Source: Planctomycetota bacterium (GTDB lineage: Bacteria; Planctomycetota; Phycisphaerae; Phycisphaerales; SM1A02). Taken from it: DNA of 10,670 nucleotides. This document shows positions 6,761 through 10,670 of this stretch, piece by piece. Below the pieces are notes generated by a model. It saw nothing but the letters and a program-made list of their open reading frames with translations. It was not told where the DNA came from and ran no database searches. The number at the start of each line of letters is the position of its first letter. The first letter of the stretch is position 1. The stretch covers positions 1-10,670 of the forward strand of contig JADFGE010000060.1 in NCBI GenBank assembly GCA_022567855.1, in the 5' to 3' direction. The position numbers and the translations under genes are program-made.

Positions 6761-7552
6761 ATGGCGAGAATGCCCCGAGAACCAGAGGCCTTTGGCGAGC
6801 AGGTGGCCAGGATCCTCCAGCGCCACTATCCGCAGCGCGCCATCGAGCTGGCTGGGCCCCTGGACTTGATTCTCAACGGCAAGCACCTGGGGTTGGAGAA
6901 CCTCTATCGGATGGTGCTACACGAGCCGGAGCGGGGCATGGAACTCGTGGAGAACTATCTCGACCGGCTGATCGAGGGGGACGCCCTCACCTCGATGCCT
7001 CTGCCGCTGTCGGTCGCCAAGCCGCGAATCATGCCGCGCATCCAGCCGCTGAAGATCTTCGATCACCTCGACAAGGAGCGGGTGGCCTACATACCGTTCG
7101 TCAATGACACGGTGGTCGTGTTCGTTCTGGACATGCCGCAGATGACCATCAGCATCACGGTCGAGCAGATGTTGCAATGGGGGCTGCAGGTCGACGACCT
7201 CGACACGATCTCGCGTGAGAACCTCCACAACTACGCGCCTGATCTGGATATCCAGATCGTGGATTCGGCCGAGGGCGGTCGGGCTGCGATCGTCGCTCGT
7301 CAGGATGGGTACGACGCCGCACGTCTGTTGCTGGGCTCGCTGCACGAGCGGCTTGCGCCGCAGTTGCACGGCGACTTCTACGTCGCCACCCCGGCCCGCG
7401 ATATATTCCTCGCCCTGACCTGCGATCCCGACGAGTTCGTCGATCGGCTCCGTGAGCGCGTCCACCTCGAATTCAAACGCATGCCCTATCCGATCACCGA
7501 CGAGCTGTTCGTGGTCACCCGCGACGGCGTAGCGGGCACCAAGGCGGCGTAA
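6761..7552 (+). CDS. DUF1444 (YtpQ-like) family protein
   Basis: A 263-residue cytoplasmic protein matching the DUF1444 family, whose Bacillus member is YtpQ; its biochemical function is unknown to me. Features I associate with the family are the helical N-terminus, the SVAKPRIMPRI stretch (84-94), IPFVNDTVVVFVLDM (111-125) and a central VEQMLQWGL. The C-terminal half carries DGYDAARLLL (182-191), TPARDIFLAL (210-219) and YPITDELFVV (243-252). Length is normal. There is no signal peptide or membrane helix. GGAG at 6751-6754, six bases before the ATG, fixes the start. It is transcribed divergently from kdsA and stands alone, converging on the glycosyltransferase gene. Confidence 0.85.
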   Translation: MARMPREPEAFGEQVARILQRHYPQRAIELAGPLDLILNGKHLGLENLYRMVLHEPERGMELVENYLDRLIEGDALTSMPLPLSVAKPRIMPRIQPLKIFDHLDKERVAYIPFVNDTVVVFVLDMPQMTISITVEQMLQWGLQVDDLDTISRENLHNYAPDLDIQIVDSAEGGRAAIVARQDGYDAARLLLGSLHERLAPQLHGDFYVATPARDIFLALTCDPDEFVDRLRERVHLEFKRMPYPITDELFVVTRDGVAGTKAA

Positions 7553-7596
7553 CGAACGAAGCCATCAAGAATCGCGCGCACCGGTCAGGCGACAAG

Positions 7597-7620
7597 GCCT
7601 GGTCACTTCAGTGACCAGGC
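7597..7620. terminator. Perfect 10-bp stem-loop after the DUF1444 gene
   Basis: GCCTGGTCAC (7597-7606) and GTGACCAGGC (7611-7620) form a perfect stem with loop TTCA, 44 bases after the DUF1444 stop. Position between convergent genes suggests transcript ending in one or both directions. There is no T tract on either strand, so it is not a textbook intrinsic terminator. Confidence 0.5.
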
Positions 7621-7712
7621 GAATCACGGCGCAACGGATCGTCGATTGTGTTTGGAGGCGTCCGCGAGTTACTCCCGATGAAATAGGGACGGCTACTTGA
7701 TGCCTTGATGCC

Positions 7713-7729
7713 GTGACGCTGCACGTCAC
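7713..7729. terminator. Small stem-loop after the glycosyltransferase gene
   Basis: GTGACG (7713-7718) and CGTCAC (7724-7729) form a 6-bp stem with a five-base loop, 50 bases past the glycosyltransferase stop on the minus strand. An exact 8-base direct repeat, TTGATGCC twice (7697-7712), adjoins it. There is no T tract, so the terminator role is tentative. Confidence 0.3.
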
Positions 7730-7779
7730 CGTTGAGAATCGGTAGCGCTGCCGTTCGCATTTGGATACCGTGAACCGGT

Positions 7780-8925
7780 TCAATCAGCGTGCAGCTGATC
7801 CCACAGCGCCTCGAACGGGCGGTCGAGGTAGCCGTGCAGGAAAACCATGCGCTTCAGCGGCATGTGCGCCAAGTAGGCTGCGTGCAGCTCGTGTGGTGTC
7901 AGGCGGTGATCGGAGGGCTCGGCCCAGGTGTGAAAGAGTCTCAGCACGTCCCGGGCCGGGGTGAGAAACAGTTCCTGCAGCGTTGTCAACTGATGGACGG
8001 GATCGTCAATCCACGGCCACACAAGATCGTGAAAGGCGGGATTGATGGTTCGGGCCGCCCCGGCGGACTTGCCGGACTTGTGCTCGCGGAGCAGATAGTC
8101 ATGCGGATCGAGCGCGTGGTCATGAAAGCTTTGAATGGAACGGTCAACGTGAACCTGCAAACCGAGTGATTCCTGAAGTCGCCAGCCGAGTTCGATGTCC
8201 TCGTGCATAGCCCAGGGGAACTGCTCGCGAAAGCCGCCGACCTGGAGCACGCAGTCTCGCCGGACGGAGAGGTTGAGCGTCCAGAAGTGGCGGAAGCCGT
8301 AGTGTTTTCCGCTGGTCATGTGATCCCAGAAGAAGAGCATGGAAGTCTGGGCCAGCAGTTGCCGCCAGGGCGAATCGAGGAGGTCGTGGGGCCAATCTGC
8401 TCGGCCGAGATGCGCCTGTACTGCATTCGGATCGTTGCGAATGAGGCGTAGATGCCCCGGGATTGTGTCCTCATCAACGCGAAGGTCGTCATCGAAGAAA
8501 ACAAGCCAGTCGCCGCAAGCATGCTCGATGGCGAAGTTCCGCGCCGCGGCCGGACCGGCGTGGCCTTTCGTGAGCCCTTGGAAACGTATGGTGGGCGGAA
8601 GGGTCGAGGCGACTTCAAGGGGCGCTTCATCGTGCCCGTCGACGACGACAATCACTTCGAACGCGTCGCGGTCCGTCGCCGTCGACGCGATGCCCTCGAG
8701 AAGCGCCTCGAGCTTCGGCTTGCGGTGCGGGCAGGTTGGAATCACGACGCTGATGGCTTCATGGGCAGGCGCCTGATCGGGTTCCAGATCGATCGGCGGG
8801 AGAAACTTGCGCCAGAGATCGGCGAGCGCCAGTGCGCACATCGTCCCCAGCAGAAGGAAAGGAGCGACCAGCAGCAGGTAGATGACGTGCGCAAGCCATC
8901 GCGGCAGCGCCCACAGCATCTTCAT
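7780..8925 (-). CDS. Membrane-anchored family 2 glycosyltransferase
   Basis: A 381-residue inverting GT-A-fold glycosyltransferase, probably tethered to the inner membrane with its catalytic domain in the cytoplasm. One hydrophobic segment (about 12-38) precedes the domain. ISVVIPTCPHR (58-68) is the nucleotide-sugar strand. VIVVVDGHDE (91-100) and GPAAARNFAIEHACGDW (124-140) follow. WLVFFDDDLRV carries the DxD metal site (145-147), and HEDIELGWRL (241-250) carries the ED acid pair expected for the catalytic base. The C-terminal 130 residues are helical and unassigned. Sugar and acceptor are unknown. The ATG overlaps the stop of the Wzt-like gene as ATGA (8922-8925), which implies translational coupling and work on the same surface polysaccharide. 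Confidence 0.9.
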   Translation of the reverse strand: MKMLWALPRWLAHVIYLLLVAPFLLLGTMCALALADLWRKFLPPIDLEPDQAPAHEAISVVIPTCPHRKPKLEALLEGIASTATDRDAFEVIVVVDGHDEAPLEVASTLPPTIRFQGLTKGHAGPAAARNFAIEHACGDWLVFFDDDLRVDEDTIPGHLRLIRNDPNAVQAHLGRADWPHDLLDSPWRQLLAQTSMLFFWDHMTSGKHYGFRHFWTLNLSVRRDCVLQVGGFREQFPWAMHEDIELGWRLQESLGLQVHVDRSIQSFHDHALDPHDYLLREHKSGKSAGAARTINPAFHDLVWPWIDDPVHQLTTLQELFLTPARDVLRLFHTWAEPSDHRLTPHELHAAYLAHMPLKRMVFLHGYLDRPFEALWDQLHAD

Positions 8926-10235
8926 CTCGGCGAGGCCCGTGTCGCCGATTCCGGGGCTGGCAACCGTCCGTTGACTACGACTCGGCAGGGAATGTGGATG
9001 TATCCGTAGATCGGCTGGCCATCATGTGCCATCTGGAGGGTCAGGGCGTTGTCGACCCAGTCACAGATCTCGGCGTGTCCTTCCCCACCGTCGGTTACGA
9101 ACGGAGAGAACGAGAAGTTGCCGGGATAGAGTTCGGGCACCTCGAAACAAAAATCGATGGTGCAAATTTCACCCGGCTCCATCGGTCGCGGGGAGTGACC
9201 TTCCCGCCGGGCATCGGTACCGGAAAACTCCTGCCCGACGTGGTTGCGGATCACTACGCCCGCGTTGGGTGATTCGATCCGTCGCCGGGCGAGAAAGCTC
9301 ATGCGCACGATGAGCGGCTGATTGGGCTCGAGCAACGATACCGGCTTGCCGTCCGCGTTGAGAGCGGTCATGCCGAGAATCTCCGCCCCGCCGTCGCCCT
9401 TGCGCCGGTCGATGTTCGCAAACCCCCGCACGATCTCGGGCGACGCTCCGGCCGGCCGGCCGTTTCCGCCGGCCTCGGCCGGCCTCGCCTCAATGTAGCG
9501 CGCGTCTTTTTCCGCCATGCGAGCCAGGTAGCTGGCGACCACGTCTTCGCAAGGGCCGATCTGTTGGCAGCGGCCCGCCTCCAGCCACATCGCCTGGCTT
9601 CCGATCGCTTGCACGTCGGCCATATTATGGGATACGAAAACGATCGTTGTCTGGCGGCTGCGCAGTTCGGACATCTTGCGCAGGCAGCGCTGCCGGAAAT
9701 AAAAGTCACCCACGGCCAGCGCCTCGTCGACGAGCAAAATCTCACAATCCACATGAACCGCCACGGCGAAGGCCAGCCGCATCAGCATGCCAGATGAGTA
9801 GGTCTTCACCGGTTTGTCGATGAACGGCCCGATTTCGGCGAAACGTTCGATTTCCGAGAAACGGCCGCGGATCTCCGCCGTGGACAGCCCCATCAACGTG
9901 GCGCTGAGATACACGTTGTCCCGGCCGCTGAACTCGGGATTAAAGCCCGCGCCCAGTTCTAGCAGCGCCGAAACCCGGCCTTGGCAGCGCACCGTTCCGC
10001 TGGTCGGCGAGAAAATACCCGCCGCCAGTTGCAGTGTCGTGCTCTTGCCGCAGCCATTCTCGCCGACCAGACAGAAGACCGATCCTTTGGGGATTTCGAA
10101 CGAGATGTCCTGGAGCGCCCAGAAATCACGGTGATAGGAGCGCCGCCGCAACGTGAGCAACTCCTTCAACCGACCCGAGGGCGAATCATAGATGGGGTAG
10201 CACTTGGATACCCCTTCAAAAGCCAGGGCCGTCAT
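8922..10235 (-). CDS. wzt: Wzt-like polysaccharide ABC exporter ATP-binding protein
   Basis: A 437-residue ATPase of the Wzt/TagH type, which powers export of O-antigen or related polysaccharide across the inner membrane. The ATPase domain (1-240) has Walker A GENGCGKST (58-66), the loop ELGAGFNPEFSGRDNVYLSA, signature YSSGM (146-150), Walker B ILLVDEALAVGD (166-177) and switch His203 in VSHN. A glycine-, alanine- and proline-rich hinge (about 250-268) leads to a C-terminal beta-rich domain (about 285-420) in the position of the Wzt carbohydrate-binding domain. ATG 10235 is chosen over TTG 10271 because GGAG lies nine bases before it and the family N-terminus (MTALAFEGVSKCY) starts there. No Wzm permease is next to it: upstream lies a tRNA and downstream the glycosyltransferase. 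Confidence 0.9.
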   Translation of the reverse strand: MTALAFEGVSKCYPIYDSPSGRLKELLTLRRRSYHRDFWALQDISFEIPKGSVFCLVGENGCGKSTTLQLAAGIFSPTSGTVRCQGRVSALLELGAGFNPEFSGRDNVYLSATLMGLSTAEIRGRFSEIERFAEIGPFIDKPVKTYSSGMLMRLAFAVAVHVDCEILLVDEALAVGDFYFRQRCLRKMSELRSRQTTIVFVSHNMADVQAIGSQAMWLEAGRCQQIGPCEDVVASYLARMAEKDARYIEARPAEAGGNGRPAGASPEIVRGFANIDRRKGDGGAEILGMTALNADGKPVSLLEPNQPLIVRMSFLARRRIESPNAGVVIRNHVGQEFSGTDARREGHSPRPMEPGEICTIDFCFEVPELYPGNFSFSPFVTDGGEGHAEICDWVDNALTLQMAHDGQPIYGYIHIPCRVVVNGRLPAPESATRASPR

Positions 10236-10244
10236 CGTGGCGCG

Positions 10245-10248
10245 CTCC
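10245..10248 (-). promoter_or_regulatory. Ribosome binding site deciding the wzt start at 10235
   Basis: The minus strand reads GGAG, nine bases before ATG 10235. The alternative TTG at 10271 has no advantage and would place this site inside the coding region. Confidence 0.5.
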
Positions 10249-10525
10249 AGCGGCAAACCCCTGACCGGCAAACCACTACGCCATGTGCGGAACGCCAGCG
10301 AAACCCGACGGCGGCGCCGAAACCCGATTTGGCCGAGCGAGCGTGCTTCATGGCGGCCAGTTGCGAAGTGGCCGAGGCGCCTTCCCCATGCGTACTCGGC
10401 GGTCGAACCGGCGCCCTGCCGCTCGATGGTCGCCGACCGGGACGCCGAAGGCCTGTGAACTCAACCACAAGATATTGGGGCTGTCTGAATGAAGTCGATA
10501 GCCCATGGAAAAGAAATAGGATAGA

Positions 10526-10601
10526 TGGTGAGCGCGGAAGGAATCGAACCTTCAACCTAGTGATTAAGAGTCACTTGCTCTGCCAATTGAGCTACGCGCC
10601 C
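10526..10601 (-). tRNA. tRNA-Lys (anticodon CUU)
   Basis: All four arms can be folded from the minus strand. The acceptor stem is GGGCGCG with CGCGCTC (one G-T wobble), followed by discriminator A and an encoded CCA (10526-10528). The D arm is GCTC-AATTGGCA-GAGC. The anticodon stem AGTGA/TCACT encloses loop CTCTTAA, anticodon CTT at 10566-10568, reading AAG. The T arm is GAAGG-TTCGATT-CCTTC. The mature body is 73 bases plus CCA. The downstream 290 bases to wzt show no terminator with a clear T tract, apart from a T-rich stretch (TTTCTTTT) just past the CCA. Confidence 0.96.
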
Positions 10602-10636
10602 ATCTAGTCATTTTTCAGTTATTTACGAGATTTTTT
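10602..10636 (-). promoter_or_regulatory. AT-rich upstream flank of tRNA-Lys, possible promoter
   Basis: This is one of the most AT-rich patches in the window, directly upstream of the tRNA. The minus strand offers TAAATA (10625 to 10620) as a -10, which would put the start about 12 bases before the mature 5' end. No -35 match is visible at the proper spacing. Confidence 0.3.
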
Positions 10637-10670
10637 GCGCCTCTTTCCAGTGCCCGTAGGGCGGATTGGG

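Noticed and set aside
9445..9490. Repetitive GGCCGG-rich stretch inside wzt
   Set aside because: It encodes the glycine-, alanine- and proline-rich hinge between the two Wzt domains; simple composition explains it and no longer repeat unit is present.
10232..10555. A 107-codon minus-strand frame between the tRNA and wzt
   Set aside because: It begins inside the tRNA (a typical KVRFLPRSP artefact), is arginine- and serine-rich with no recognisable fold, and runs past the well-supported wzt start.
9981..10607. A 208-codon plus-strand open frame running over the start of wzt and through the tRNA
   Set aside because: Its C-terminal residues are the complement of tRNA-Lys read as protein, and its first part is antisense to the ATPase domain of wzt. 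It is a shadow frame.

Overview
The window looks like ordinary chromosome of a GC-rich Gram-negative bacterium, most likely a planctomycete. This is an inference, not a proof. It rests on kdsA (Kdo for lipopolysaccharide) and a Wzt-type polysaccharide ABC ATPase lying close to an McsA/McsB arginine-kinase pair, and on a small protein (1543-1965) that resembles short proteins I associate with planctomycetes. No phage, transposase, plasmid or CRISPR signal is visible.

Layout. 1-839, plus strand: the tail of an unrecognised gene, then a TlpA-like thioredoxin lipoprotein. 855-3734, minus strand, read right to left: glutamine amidotransferase (PabA/TrpG), secreted alpha/beta-hydrolase, a small two-repeat protein of unknown function, and a sulfite-oxidase-like molybdoenzyme. 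The spacings (28, 76 and 43 bases) allow one transcript, but a strong hairpin sits before the last gene. 3735-3914: a gene-free stretch with a six-copy heptamer repeat and a long inverted repeat. 3915-5522, minus: mcsA then mcsB, 21 bases apart. 5687-6544, minus: kdsA. 6545-6760: a divergent promoter region. 6761-7552, plus: a DUF1444 (YtpQ-like) protein. 7553-7779: a convergent intergenic region with two hairpins. 7780-10235, minus: a Wzt-like ATPase and a membrane-anchored family-2 glycosyltransferase, coupled by an ATGA overlap. 10236-10525: 290 bases in which I see no credible gene. 10526-10601, minus: tRNA-Lys(CUU), with an AT-rich upstream flank.

Two themes recur. kdsA, the Wzt-like ATPase and the glycosyltransferase point to cell-surface polysaccharide. 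mcsA and mcsB point to protein-arginine phosphorylation and quality control, here without the ctsR and clpC neighbours usual in Firmicutes. The other genes are single metabolic or envelope functions with no evident shared pathway.

I found no clearly new multi-gene system. The most notable points are the altered pArg-sensing motif of McsB, the heptamer repeat and adjoining inverted repeat before pabA, the internal duplication in the 140-residue protein, and a Wzt without an adjacent Wzm permease.
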